From Pseudaminobacter soli (ex Li et al. 2025) (GTDB lineage Bacteria > Pseudomonadota > Alphaproteobacteria > Rhizobiales > Rhizobiaceae), in assembly GCF_029892515.1 (NCBI RefSeq), contig NZ_JARXVF010000006.1:62001-126000 (forward strand): DNA of 64,000 bases, in the 5' to 3' direction. Both the position numbers and the translations under genes were made by a program. Every line of letters begins with the position of its first letter. Positions within the stretch are counted from its first letter, which is position 1. A model generated the notes under the pieces. That model saw only the letters and a program-made list of their open reading frames with translations, was not told where the DNA came from and did not search any database. Positions 26,416 through 34,855 of the stretch are shown here, one piece after another.

Positions 26416-27364
26416 ACCCCATAGATCCGGAAGGAGGAGCGGCCAGACAGCTCGCGCACCGCGCCAAAGCTCTCCAGCCGATCGAACAGCCGGGTCGCGG
26501 CCCAGCGGGACAGCTTCATCCCAGGCGCGGAGGCTGGCACGGCATCCTCGGCGAGCAGTTTTCGGATGACGGCGCCGGCGCCCTTGGTGCGCACCTTTGG
26601 TACTGCCGCGAGCAGCTGGTCGGCCCGGCGGGCGATTTCGCCCACGGACCGCAGCCCCGCCCCGGCGCCCTCGACCAGCGCCAGGCAGACGGCGCGGGGA
26701 AAGGCGGCTTCGCCGGGGCGGACACGCCCCCTGCCCTGAGACGTCCTGAAGGCGGGGCCAGAACGTTCGGCCATCAGCAGCGGCACAGGGTACGGCCATC
26801 TGAGCTTTTCAGCGATCAACGCATCGGCGAGTGCCCAGGCCAAAACCTCCGCGTCCGGCCGCACGCCACAGATCGCCACCACCAGTTCCGCCGCGGCAAA
26901 CGGCGCCGAACGACCGGACTGCAGCGCCGCGTCGGCGTGATCGACGACCGCGGCCAACCGCTCGTCCCAGGCCAGGTCGAGGAGTTCGGCAAACTCGGCG
27001 ACGAATTTCGAGGTGATGGCGCCTTTCTTCTCGGAGAGCCTTTTGAAGGCCAAAAACACCTTGCCGGCCGGGCCGGGATCGTCGCCGGCGGCGGTCAGCA
27101 GCACTGCGTCGCGCAAGGCGGCTTCGTCTTCGCTGCGACCGAGCAGCCGGACGGCGCTTGCTGTGCATTTCAGCGCCTGGCGGGCGCGCCAGCAGCCGAC
27201 CCAAACGGGCTTCGCACGGACGAGATCGTCAAGCGATTTCAAGGCGATGCCGGCGGCGAAGGCAGCGTCGGCTTCGCTGACATCGCGCCCCCCGCCAGCG
27301 CCCAGTCCGGCACCCGGGGCGGCCAGAGTGGGTTTGGTGACGACGCAGGCGCAAGCGAATCCAT
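26412..27364 (-). pseudogene. DUF1403 family protein with a frameshift
   Basis: The long frame (26412 to about 27290) encodes [40 protein letters not shown] and [14 protein letters not shown], ending [10 protein letters not shown]; this is the DUF1403 family of unknown function. Its N-terminus ([26 protein letters not shown]) lies in another frame. The two join if one base is removed from the six-C run at 27288-27293. This could be a real frameshift, phase variation or a sequencing error. An internal TTG (27242) could still start a shortened protein. It is coupled to scpB. Confidence 0.7.
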
Positions 27365-27424
27365 GCCGGCCAGGCTAACCGCGCGTGCGGTTTTGGCCAC
27401 AGTTTTTCGTAATAACCGCACAGC

Positions 27425-27465
27425 TTGTCTTGGCGACAAAATGACTGATAATGTTGCCTTATCAG
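27425..27465. promoter_or_regulatory. Two inverted repeats upstream of DUF1403-scpB
   Basis: TTGTC-TTGGC-GACAA (27425-27439) and CTGATAA-TGTTGCC-TTATCAG (27445-27465) are perfect inverted repeats in tandem, 60-100 bp upstream of the DUF1403 start. They are likely operator sites for a dimeric regulator, possibly the XRE protein encoded next door. Confidence 0.45.
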
Positions 27466-27634
27466 CTACTTAACAATACTCGGTACCCCTGGCCAGCGGA
27501 GATCAGGGCGCAGGGTAATGCCGTTCCTCGAGTCCCCACGTAGTTCCCGTCTGGAGCCCTTTCGTGAGCGATCTTCGCGCGCCGATAGAGCAGCTTCTCC
27601 TAACGATGGATTTGCGACGCCTTCATTCGGCGAA

Positions 27635-27877
27635 TCAGGGTCTCTTCAGTCCTGGGTTACGTGCCAGCCGAACACCCGGTCCGCCGCCGTTCTCTGGAAT
27701 GAACTCGATACCGGCCGCTTCGAAAGTTCGACGAATTGCGTCAATCGTCGAACTCTTTAGCTGGTCGCCGCGTTCCAGACGCGCAATGGTATCAGGCGAT
27801 ACGTCAGCGTTTCGAGCAAGGTCTCGCGTTCCCCAACCAAGCGCAACTCGCGCCATTTTACTCTGAACTGCGTTCAT
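27635..27877 (-). CDS. Small XRE-family regulator
   Basis: An 80-residue protein consisting almost entirely of a Cro/C1-type helix-turn-helix (ALGWGTRDLARNADVSPDTI, ARLERGDQLKSSTIDAIRR). It has the EAAGIEFIPENGGGPGVRL tail that is usual for regulators on mobile elements. A palindrome directly abuts its start, suggesting autorepression. It lies between the DUF1403 promoter and the next rightward gene. Confidence 0.88.
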   Translation of the reverse strand: MNAVQSKMARVALGWGTRDLARNADVSPDTIARLERGDQLKSSTIDAIRRTFEAAGIEFIPENGGGPGVRLARNPGLKRP

Positions 27878-27879
27878 TT

Positions 27880-27946
27880 CGTATCTATGATACGATTTCT
27901 GTTGATATCTGGATTTATCCGCATTATCGTAACCCTGATACGATTT
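27880..27946. promoter_or_regulatory. GATACG palindromes at the XRE gene start
   Basis: CGTATC-TAT-GATACG (27880-27894) lies three bases upstream of the XRE start codon. GATACGATTT recurs at 27937-27946, after a first occurrence at 27889-27898. The arrangement suggests two binding sites for the XRE protein, one of which would block its own translation start or promoter. Confidence 0.5.
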
Positions 27947-28035
27947 TATCGTTTGACCGATAGCGAAACGGCTGAAGGTGTTCCAACCACCATCAGCAGC
28001 TTGACCACAACCTAAGCTTTCGAGGAGCTCGGATC

Positions 28036-28701
28036 ATGGCTGATTCCGACAATAGCACGAGTTTTGGCTGCGTCACGCGGCGGATGGCGCTTGTTGGATG
28101 GGTTGTTGGCGCGACGGGCTGGGCGTCTGGTGGCGCGGCGTCGGCGCGCGGCACAATGGCGGACGCGATCCCCGACCCAGCGCTGGCGCTGTGGCGGGAG
28201 TTGGCGGCGGCGCATGCGCGGGTGCAGCAGCTTTGCCGGCGGCAGCAACTGCTAGAGACGAAGCTGGCCGAGCGCGTCGACTTTGTCGGAGCGGTGGTCA
28301 GGGTTCCCGGTGGCGAGGAGACCGTGATCTGCTCGCTGGAAGCGCTCGACCGTCTCATCGGGACACGGACGGACATGGCGGCGATCCGCGCCAGCGTGGC
28401 GGCAGAGCTTGCCGACCGCCAGGCGTCTTTCGACGCCGCTGCTGCAGAGATTGGCTATTTCGCGGGACTTCGGGCCGAGCGCGCGGCGTTCGATCGGGTC
28501 GAGGCGCTGCTGCTGGCGCTGGCGACGACACCCGCCACCTCACTCGCCGGTGTGGCGGGCAAACTCGATGCCATCATGCGCGAGGGTGAAGCTTGGGAAG
28601 ACTGTTCCGCCTTCCCCTGGCCGCAGATCCGTGCGGCGCGCGACGACCTTTTTCGGATCGGCCCCCAGATGACGCAGGGTACGTTTTTCCCAGCCGATTA
28701 G
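28036..28701 (+). CDS. Hypothetical protein with Tat-like N-terminus
   Basis: A 221-residue protein of unknown family. Residues 14-40 read VTRRMALVGWVVGATGWASG, resembling a twin-arginine or simple hydrophobic leader. The rest is Ala-rich and helical (LWRELAAAHARVQQLCRRQQ, ELADRQASFDAAAAEIG), probably coiled coil. It ends DDLFRIGPQMTQGTFFPAD. A second in-frame ATG (28156) could start a cytoplasmic form. Its location beside the XRE/ScpB genes suggests it belongs to the same mobile module. Confidence 0.55.
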   Translation: MADSDNSTSFGCVTRRMALVGWVVGATGWASGGAASARGTMADAIPDPALALWRELAAAHARVQQLCRRQQLLETKLAERVDFVGAVVRVPGGEETVICSLEALDRLIGTRTDMAAIRASVAAELADRQASFDAAAAEIGYFAGLRAERAAFDRVEALLLALATTPATSLAGVAGKLDAIMREGEAWEDCSAFPWPQIRAARDDLFRIGPQMTQGTFFPAD

Positions 28702-29315
28702 GCGATGCGGTTCTGTCTCCGCTGCCCTGTGACAACAAACAGACGGCGGTGGCGGGCAGTTTCGCCAGGCGGCTTCATTGCAGGGGAGTCGTCCAGTGCG
28801 GGCGATCAAGGTCAAGGCGGGGTGGCGCCGCGGCCTTGATCGGCTTACAGGGGACACAGACAGACATTCGGCGGTTCGACCTGAACCAACGGGCCGGCGG
28901 AGCCGGTCAAGACCATGGCCGGTAGGGCGGCGAAGACTTGACCGGCTTTCCTTCTCCGACGGCCGCTCCCCCTCTCCCGTCCCCTGGGGAACGCCCTAAA
29001 TTTAAGTCTTCGCACTCCAGGCCACGACGCCGGTATTTTTCCCGCCGCTCAATTTGCCGGCTTCATACCAGCGGCGGCGTGCTCGTCAGCATTTCCCATG
29101 GCGGCCTTAGGCGTCACTATGATGCGATCGGCTACATGCTGCGGGCTTATTTCCTTGCAGTCCGCCGGCACATTGCCTTCGAGCAAGCCCTGCTCGCCTC
29201 GGTGAAGGCTACCTCCTAACCACGCTAATCCCCAGCCGATATCAGTGATCAAAGCCTTCGGGCTCGGCTGCGATTGCTTGCCCCTGCGGAAAGTATTCGT
29301 CACCCACATGCCAAA
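28702..29315. other. Gap without recognised gene
   Basis: About 610 bp between the hypothetical gene and the nirK promoter. Short frames here have no motifs or ribosome sites. The stretch likely marks the boundary between the mobile module and the nitrite reductase cluster. Confidence 0.4.
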
Positions 29316-29329
29316 TTGTCGCACTGCAA
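29316..29329 (+). promoter_or_regulatory. NnrR/FNR-type box upstream of nirK
   Basis: TTG-TCGCACTG-CAA has the 14-bp TTG-N8-CAA form of Crp/Fnr-family sites. Its centre is about 102 bp before the nirK ATG. Placing the site at -41.5 gives a transcription start near 29364. Two further copies lie in this cluster. Confidence 0.55.
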
Positions 29330-29424
29330 CACCTGTTTGCGCTGCAGCAAAGAACGGTTGCCCGCAAGCCTATAGTTTCCGGATTGTAACAACAGGCAAC
29401 GTCACGCCAGAAGGAGATTTAGAA

Positions 29425-30543
29425 ATGTTGACGCGACGCGAAGCACTCTTGGGTACGGCCACCGGTGCGGCAGCGGCCGCGATCCTGGGCTCGATCATCG
29501 CCACGCCCGCACTGGCTCAAGCCGGCGCAGCCGATATCGCCGGTCTCCCGCGGGTCAAGGTCGACCTCGTTGCACCACCTTACGCTCACCCCCACGACCA
29601 GATCGCCAAGGGCGGGCCCAAGGTCATCGAATATCGGATGACCATCAAGGAACAGCCCATGGTGATCGACAATGAAGGCACCACGCTGAGGGCCATGACC
29701 TATGAAGGCTCCATGCCTGGGCCGCTGATGGTTGTGCATGAAGGCGACTATGTCGAGCTCACGCTCGTCAATCCCGAGGCCAACGAAATGCCGCACAATA
29801 TCGACTTCCATGCCGCGACCGGCGCGTTGGGCGGTGGTGCGCTGACCCACGTCAATCCGGGCGAGCAAGCGGTACTGCGCTGGAAGGCGACGCGCACCGG
29901 CACATTCGTCTACCACTGCGCTCCGACGGGCATGATCCCCTGGCACGTCGTGTCAGGCATGAGCGGCGCGGTCATGGTTTTGCCGCGCGACGGGTTGAGG
30001 GACGAGAACGGCAGGCCGCTGAAATATGATCGTCTCTTCTACATCGGCGAGCACGACCTCTATGTCCCCCGCGACGAGAACGGCAAATACAAGAAGTATG
30101 GCTCGCTAGGCGACAGCTATGACGAGACGCTGAAGGTCATGCGTGGCCTGATCCCGACCCACGTCGTGTTCAACGGCAAGGTAGGCGCGCTGACTGGCGA
30201 CAATGCGCTCAAGGCAAAGGTTGGCGAAACGGTGCTGTTCGTCCATGCCCAGGCCAATCGGGACACCAGGCCTCACCTCATCGGCGGCCACGGCGACCAT
30301 GTTTGGGAACAAGGCAAGTTCGCGAACCCGCCCGCCAAGGATCTGGAGACCTGGTTCATCCGCGGCGGTTCGGCAGGTGCGGCGCTCTACACCTTCAAGC
30401 AGCCCGGGGTCTACGCCTACGTGAACCACAACTTGATTGAGGCGGCCGAACTCGGCGCAACGGCTCACGTGGTGGTCGAGGGCGAATGGAACGACGACTT
30501 GATGAAGCAGGTCGCTGCCCCCGGCCCGATTACGACCAACTGA
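29425..30543 (+). CDS. nirK: Copper-containing nitrite reductase
   Basis: Reduces nitrite to nitric oxide in the periplasm. The 372-residue protein has a Tat signal ([20 protein letters not shown], then ATPALAQA) and two cupredoxin domains. Visible copper ligands are [33 protein letters not shown] (type 1 Cys, His, Met), [14 protein letters not shown] and NHNLIEA. A strong ribosome site (AAGGAGAT) precedes the ATG. It is followed by nirV after a terminator-like hairpin. Pseudoazurin encoded nearby is the probable electron donor. Confidence 0.96.
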   Translation: MLTRREALLGTATGAAAAAILGSIIATPALAQAGAADIAGLPRVKVDLVAPPYAHPHDQIAKGGPKVIEYRMTIKEQPMVIDNEGTTLRAMTYEGSMPGPLMVVHEGDYVELTLVNPEANEMPHNIDFHAATGALGGGALTHVNPGEQAVLRWKATRTGTFVYHCAPTGMIPWHVVSGMSGAVMVLPRDGLRDENGRPLKYDRLFYIGEHDLYVPRDENGKYKKYGSLGDSYDETLKVMRGLIPTHVVFNGKVGALTGDNALKAKVGETVLFVHAQANRDTRPHLIGGHGDHVWEQGKFANPPAKDLETWFIRGGSAGAALYTFKQPGVYAYVNHNLIEAAELGATAHVVVEGEWNDDLMKQVAAPGPITTN

Positions 30544-30572
30544 CCGGCGGTAGTCGTTCCCTGATCCAACTC

Positions 30573-30604
30573 GGCCCGCCGGCATGCCCGCGGGCCGTTT
30601 CTTT
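30573..30604 (+). terminator. Hairpin between nirK and nirV
   Basis: GGCCCGC (30573-30579) pairs with GCGGGCC (30590-30596), followed by GTTTCTTT. It probably attenuates read-through from nirK so that nirV is made at a lower level. Confidence 0.6.
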
Positions 30605-30630
30605 GGCACGAACACAACAGGAGCCAAACC

Positions 30631-31506
30631 ATGAAACTGGGCAGCTTGCTTCTGACCACAGCCGCCGTCACCCCTCTGCTTGCGCTTACGGTCTACCTTC
30701 CCTTCCAGAAACCGGATAGGCCCGTGACACCCACCATGACCTCTCCGGCGACCGTCGTCGTTTCCCCCGGTCGGCTGGCCTATCGGTTGCCGGGCGAGTT
30801 CCTCAGCGCCGAACGCCCTGTCGATGCGCCCGAAAACCAGATCCGCTTCCGACGTTCGTTCGATATCATGGCTTACCAGGTCAGCGCCGCCGACTATGCC
30901 CTCTGCGTCTCCGACGGTGCGTGCGAGGCGCCAGACAGCGCCGTCGATCGTATTGGAAATCTGCCTGCTACAGGTGTGAGCTTTCGCGATGCGAGCGCCT
31001 ATGCGCAGTGGTTGTCGGGCCGTACAGGACAAAGCTGGCGGCTACCGACGGACGAGGAATGGGCCTTTGCAGCGGCCGAACGCTTCAGCGAAGAGGTTCT
31101 GGACAAGGACGGTGGGAGCGATGCCATCGCACGCTGGCTCGCACGCTATCGCAGCGAGTCCGAGGCAGCGAGGGGCCGCGATCCTGAGCCCAAGCCGCAA
31201 GGACACTTCGGCGCCAACTCCAACGGCCTCTACGATGTCGGCGGCAATGTCTGGGAGTGGACGACGACCTGCTATCGCAGGGTTGCGCTAGATAGGAGCG
31301 GGCGCATCGACACCAGCACCGACAATTGTGGCGTACGTGTCGTCAGCGGCAAGCATCGTGGGTACATGTCCTTCTTCATTCGCGACGGTAAGAGCGGCGG
31401 CTGCGCGGCCGGCCTGCCGCCTGACAACCTCGGTATCCGACTGGTCAGGGAGCGTCCATCGATGCTCTCGGCATTCAAGGCCCTCTGGCGCGGCACGGCC
31501 GGCTAG
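30631..31506 (+). CDS. nirV: NirV, formylglycine-generating-enzyme-like protein
   Basis: A 291-residue exported protein (signal LLLTTAAVTPLLALTVYLPF) with an FGE/SUMF1-type domain: FDIMAYQVSAADYALCV, LPATGVSFRDASAYAQWLSG, WRLPTDEEWAFAAAERF, then FGANSNGLYDVGGNVWEWTT and LGIRLVRE. nirV follows nirK in many alphaproteobacterial denitrifiers and its precise role is unsettled. It has its own ribosome site (AACAGGAGCC). The context and length leave little doubt about the identification. Confidence 0.93.
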   Translation: MKLGSLLLTTAAVTPLLALTVYLPFQKPDRPVTPTMTSPATVVVSPGRLAYRLPGEFLSAERPVDAPENQIRFRRSFDIMAYQVSAADYALCVSDGACEAPDSAVDRIGNLPATGVSFRDASAYAQWLSGRTGQSWRLPTDEEWAFAAAERFSEEVLDKDGGSDAIARWLARYRSESEAARGRDPEPKPQGHFGANSNGLYDVGGNVWEWTTTCYRRVALDRSGRIDTSTDNCGVRVVSGKHRGYMSFFIRDGKSGGCAAGLPPDNLGIRLVRERPSMLSAFKALWRGTAG

Positions 31507-31520
31507 CCAAGGCAAGCGCA

Positions 31521-31562
31521 AAGGCCCGGACCTCCTGTCGGAGATCCGGGCCCTTCTTTTTC
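31521..31562 (+). terminator. Rho-independent terminator after nirV
   Basis: GGCCCGGA (31523-31530) and TCCGGGCC (31545-31552) form a stable stem followed by CTTCTTTTTC. It ends the nirKV unit. The opposite strand has a weaker A/T tail, so it may also serve the convergent nnrS transcript. Confidence 0.75.
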
Positions 31563-31587
31563 TGCAAATGCGATATCGGATGCCTGA

Positions 31588-32793
31588 TCACGACGGCACT
31601 GGGTTGGGCTGGCGAGACCGCAGACGCGGACGCACGAGCATGCCGCCATAAAGTGCCGCGTAGCCGAGAAAGGCCAACGTCCAGGCAGCGGCCGAAACAT
31701 GCAGCAAGGCCGTTACGTCGGGAATGAAGGCGTAGGCCACGCGCAGCACGGCCGAGACAACGACAGCTGAAAAGACCAGGCAGGTTGCGTTGCTGGCGTG
31801 CAGTTCGCGCCCCGTGTGCCCGAGCGTCGCCCGCGCCATAACCGCCAGCGTCATGGTTCCGATCGCGCCCGCGCTGAGCGCGTGCAGACTTGCGGCCGGT
31901 GGCACGGCTTCGGGCAGAAGGGACGCAAGACCGGCCAGTAGGAACCCGGCCGGCACGAAGGCGTAGGCAACGTGCAGGACGAGCACCAACGGATCGCGCC
32001 AGGTGCGCTCGCCAGCCCAGCGGCACAGCCTCGCAATGTTGAGTCCCCCTGCGCCAAGCAGCATAAGCCCGCTTGCGGAATGATCCGGAAAGCAGGTCCA
32101 GGCCACAAGCGCGAGCGCCGAGCAGACAATTGTCGCGGCATCGAAGCCATTGAACGGCACCGGCAACCGCCCAGGATTTTCGCGCACCAGCCAGTTTCGG
32201 GTGAAGCTCGGTATTATGCGCCCGCCGATGATCATGACGAGGAGGACGGTCGCGCCGATGCCGAGCTTACGAGCAATGTCCGTTTCCCCCTTTAAGTGCG
32301 CCTCCAGATGGAAGACAACGTTGGCAACGAAGAGAACGCAGACCGGCGCCAGGACCTTGAGGTTGCGCCAATTTCGGCCGGCGACGATTTCAATGGCTGC
32401 CGCCACGGCGACCGCAAGCAGGAAAGCGCTGTCGATGACCGCAGCCGCCAGCCAGCGGATGTCGGCCGAGAAGAACACCGCGAAGCGGCCGGCCAACCAA
32501 AGCAGCACCAATGCTGCCAGCGGCAGGCCCTGGACGGGCAGCCTGCCGGTCCAGTTGGGTATGGCCGTGAGTAGAAACCCGGTAACGATGGCCGCCACAT
32601 AGCCGAAGATCATCTCATGGATGTGCCAGTCGACAGGCGCAAAGACACTGGCGGTCTCCAGCCGCCCGTAGAGCATCGGCAACCACATCAGGATGGTGAG
32701 GCCTGCATAGAGCGAGCCAAGCAGGAAGAAGGGGCGGAACCCGTAGGACAGAACTGCGGGATAATTGCCAGGCCGGACACGAGGAATGGCCAT
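31588..32793 (-). CDS. nnrS: NnrS family haem-copper membrane protein
   Basis: A 401-residue integral membrane protein with about 12 helices. NnrS features are AVLSYGFRPFFLLGSLYAGL at the N-terminus, VDWHIHEMIFGYVAAIVTGFLLTA with haem/metal-binding His residues, GGRIIPSFTRN, and HALSAGAIGTMTLAVMARATLGHTGR. NnrS helps cells withstand nitrosative stress and is co-regulated with nitrite/NO respiration genes. Its ATG has AAAGGAG upstream. It lies behind pseudoazurin on the same strand, separated by a terminator. Confidence 0.94.
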   Translation of the reverse strand: MAIPRVRPGNYPAVLSYGFRPFFLLGSLYAGLTILMWLPMLYGRLETASVFAPVDWHIHEMIFGYVAAIVTGFLLTAIPNWTGRLPVQGLPLAALVLLWLAGRFAVFFSADIRWLAAAVIDSAFLLAVAVAAAIEIVAGRNWRNLKVLAPVCVLFVANVVFHLEAHLKGETDIARKLGIGATVLLVMIIGGRIIPSFTRNWLVRENPGRLPVPFNGFDAATIVCSALALVAWTCFPDHSASGLMLLGAGGLNIARLCRWAGERTWRDPLVLVLHVAYAFVPAGFLLAGLASLLPEAVPPAASLHALSAGAIGTMTLAVMARATLGHTGRELHASNATCLVFSAVVVSAVLRVAYAFIPDVTALLHVSAAAWTLAFLGYAALYGGMLVRPRLRSRQPNPVPS

Positions 32794-32801
32794 GATGCAC
32801 T

Positions 32802-32843
32802 CCTTTCAAAAAGCAAAGGCCGGGCAGAGCCTGTCTACCCGGC
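32802..32843 (-). terminator. Terminator after the pseudoazurin gene
   Basis: On the minus strand GCCGGGTAG (32843-32835) pairs with CTGCCCGGC (32827-32819). It is followed by CCTTTGCTTTTTG, a U-rich tail in the transcript. It separates pseudoazurin from nnrS. Confidence 0.65.
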
Positions 32844-32877
32844 CGGTTCTCAAGACCTGTTAAGCGTAACCGCCGGC

Positions 32878-33321
32878 TCAGTTGCCCGCGGGCACTTTCG
32901 CCAGAAGCTCCTCGAACACCTTCTTGGCCTTGCCGATCTGCTTGACCGCCTTGGCTTGTTCGAGATTGGTCGGCTTGCCCACCACAACCAGGGCCACCAT
33001 GCCCATGCCGTAGTGCGGCGTGCATTTGACGCCATAGACGCCTTCCTTGTCGAGCGTGACAGTGATCTGCTCACTCATATTGCCCTTAAAGGGCGTCGCC
33101 CCATCGGGGATCATGTCCTTGATGCTCTCGGCATCATGGGACTTGTCCGTCGGCACGAAGGTAACGGTGTCGCCGGGTGCCGCGACGATGAAATCGGGCT
33201 GGAACACCATGGAGCCCCTTTCGCCCCTGTTCAGCATCTGGACCTGATGATCGGCGGCCTGAGCAGCGCCGGCCAGGAGGATGGTTGCGAAGGCGGCCGC
33301 AATTGCCACTGCATGTTTCAT
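32878..33321 (-). CDS. Pseudoazurin
   Basis: A periplasmic blue copper protein of 147 residues that carries electrons to NirK. A Sec signal (MKHAVAIAAAFATILLAGAA, cleavage after AQA) precedes the mature start ADHQVQMLNRG. The type 1 copper ligands are His in KSHDAES and the Cys-His-Met set in GVKCTPHYGMGMVAL. ATG 33321 is preferred over GTG/ATG codons further out because it gives a perfect signal peptide. A FNR-type box lies 74 bp upstream. Confidence 0.95.
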   Translation of the reverse strand: MKHAVAIAAAFATILLAGAAQAADHQVQMLNRGERGSMVFQPDFIVAAPGDTVTFVPTDKSHDAESIKDMIPDGATPFKGNMSEQITVTLDKEGVYGVKCTPHYGMGMVALVVVGKPTNLEQAKAVKQIGKAKKVFEELLAKVPAGN

Positions 33322-33394
33322 CGTCTTTTTCCTTTGTCCTTGCATTACGGCTCCAGCCGTCGGCCTTGTTTAGGATGCACACGCATCGGAAACT

Positions 33395-33408
33395 TTGATG
33401 CAGCGCAA
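33395..33408. promoter_or_regulatory. NnrR/FNR-type box between pseudoazurin and the regulator gene
   Basis: TTGATGCAGCGCAA is the best match in the window to the FNR/FnrN/NnrR consensus (TTGAT-N4-ATCAA). A -41.5 placement predicts a leftward start near 33360, with a 39-base leader for pseudoazurin. It could also serve the rightward regulator gene. Confidence 0.65.
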
Positions 33409-33531
33409 ACTTGAGCAGAATTTCAGGAATTCGGCGCCGCTTGCCGCCGTCCGCCGGCCTGTGACATTGTGGCGCTCGACAGCGGTCCATGAATGCGCGC
33501 ACTGGGTTCACGTACCGACCAGGAGGGACAA

Positions 33532-34236
33532 TTGAGCCGACTCGATCGCTCGCTGATTGCCGGCATACCGATATTCCAGGGAATGGCCCCGGCCGATCTG
33601 GACGGCATACTCCATAAGGCGCGGTCGCAGCGCATTGCCAAAGACCAGACGGTCTTCGAGCAGGAAGGCGAGGCACATTCCTTCTTCCTGCTGCTGGACG
33701 GCCATGTCCGCGTCGTGAAGACGACTCCGGACGGCCAGCAGGTGATCGTCCGCTACATCAGCCCCGGCGAATTGATGGGCATAGCGCATGCGCTCGGACG
33801 CACCACCTATCCGGCCAGCGCGGTCGCCGCCGTCGATTGCGTGGTGCTGGCTTGGCCGGGCCCTGTATGGCCGGAAATGGCCGCAACATTTCCGAACTTC
33901 GGCGCTGGCACTTACAAGACGGTCGGTGCCCGCCTTCAGGAAACGCAGGCGCACGTCGTCGAACTCGCCACCAAGCAGGTCGAGCAGCGTGTCGCCCATG
34001 CCCTGCTGCGACTGGTCAAGCAGACGGGGCGGAAGACCGAGGACGGCATCCTGATCGATTTCCCGATTTCGAGGCAGGACATCGCCGAGATGACCGGCAC
34101 GACCCTGCACACGGTCAGCAGGCTCCTCACCGCCTGGGAGGACAAGGGCCTGGTCAAGAGCGGCCGCCAGAAGGTAACTGTGGTCGAGCCGCATCTTCTG
34201 TTCACACTCGCCGAAGGTCAGGCCGACAAAGGCTGA
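33532..34236 (+). CDS. Crp/Fnr-family regulator, NnrR-like
   Basis: A 234-residue regulator with a cyclic-nucleotide-binding-type sensor fold (residues ~10-125; GEAHSFFLLLDGHVRVVKTT, YISPGELMGIAHALG) and a C-terminal Crp helix-turn-helix (FPISRQDIAEMTGTTLHTVS, RLLTAWEDKGLV). There are no FNR-type N-terminal cysteines, so NO sensing of the NnrR/DNR kind is more likely than an Fe-S oxygen sensor. TTG 33532 follows AGGAGGG and is chosen over ATG 33493. TTG-N8-CAA sites at three promoters nearby fit its HTH class. Confidence 0.88.
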   Translation: MSRLDRSLIAGIPIFQGMAPADLDGILHKARSQRIAKDQTVFEQEGEAHSFFLLLDGHVRVVKTTPDGQQVIVRYISPGELMGIAHALGRTTYPASAVAAVDCVVLAWPGPVWPEMAATFPNFGAGTYKTVGARLQETQAHVVELATKQVEQRVAHALLRLVKQTGRKTEDGILIDFPISRQDIAEMTGTTLHTVSRLLTAWEDKGLVKSGRQKVTVVEPHLLFTLAEGQADKG

Positions 34237-34246
34237 CCTACCCCCT

Positions 34247-34447
34247 TCACTTCATCGCCTTCGCCAGGTCGTCAATCAGCTTTTCTTCGTCCAGGGAATG
34301 CTCCCTGGCGGCGTCGGACACCGTGTGAAACGAGGCGATGGGGCAACCGACGCAAAGCATTCCGTGGTTGAGTATGACCCGGATCGTACCGGGCCATTCG
34401 CGCATGATGGTGTCCATCGTCATGTCATGGTCGAAACGTGACTTCAT
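34247..34447 (-). CDS. DUF1858 redox-disulfide domain protein
   Basis: A 66-residue protein of the DUF1858 family (DTIMREWPGTIRVILNHGM, LCVGCPIASFHTVSDAAREH). The CxxC-type pair in LCVGCPIA is the family's redox motif. Such proteins accompany hybrid-cluster proteins and anaerobic or nitrosative regulons. A FNR-type box lies 54 bp upstream of its start. It is convergent with the Crp/Fnr-family gene, only 10 bp away. Confidence 0.88.
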   Translation of the reverse strand: MKSRFDHDMTMDTIMREWPGTIRVILNHGMLCVGCPIASFHTVSDAAREHSLDEEKLIDDLAKAMK

Positions 34448-34500
34448 CGCAGCTCACCGCTTGTGAAGCCCGACCATGAATGAAGCTACCAGCTGTTTCG

Positions 34501-34514
34501 TTGCGCGCGGACAA
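34501..34514 (-). promoter_or_regulatory. NnrR/FNR-type box upstream of the DUF1858 gene
   Basis: TTG-CGCGCGGA-CAA has the 14-bp Crp/Fnr spacing. Its centre is 60 bp from the DUF1858 start codon, which fits a class II activated promoter. The remaining gap 34515-34855 shows no gene. Confidence 0.5.
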
Positions 34515-34855
34515 ACAAGCGAGCAATCGCGGCGCGTCAATTGCACCGCGATCTCCATTGAACGCGAGCGAGTTGCAGCGATGCCGATTATCGTTTCTGA
34601 CGTCTGAAACCGGTAATCCTTGCTGGGCGGGCGCGACCGACGGTGACTGCCGCACCCATCAAGAATTTGGGCCCGACGGCGAGCGTCTGAGCGATGCCGA
34701 TACGCTGCCTGGTCGTCAGCCATCGACAGCCCGATAGTGCCGGCATCCAACCATCGCCAGCCTGTCATGTCACCGTCAAGCGCAACGGCTAGGAGGGGTT
34801 ACGACCAACCTGCTGGGGGTTGCGATCGCCCCCTCCGCAACCAAAGAGACCGATC

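Noticed and set aside
25477-27473. Two long rightward ORFs (315 and 361 codons) over scpB and DUF1403
   Set aside because: Antisense shadows with Gly/Arg-rich low-complexity translation; ScpB and DUF1403 motifs are on the other strand.
30106-31032. Leftward ORF (308 codons) over the end of nirK and nirV
   Set aside because: Antisense to two clearly identified genes; composition not protein-like.
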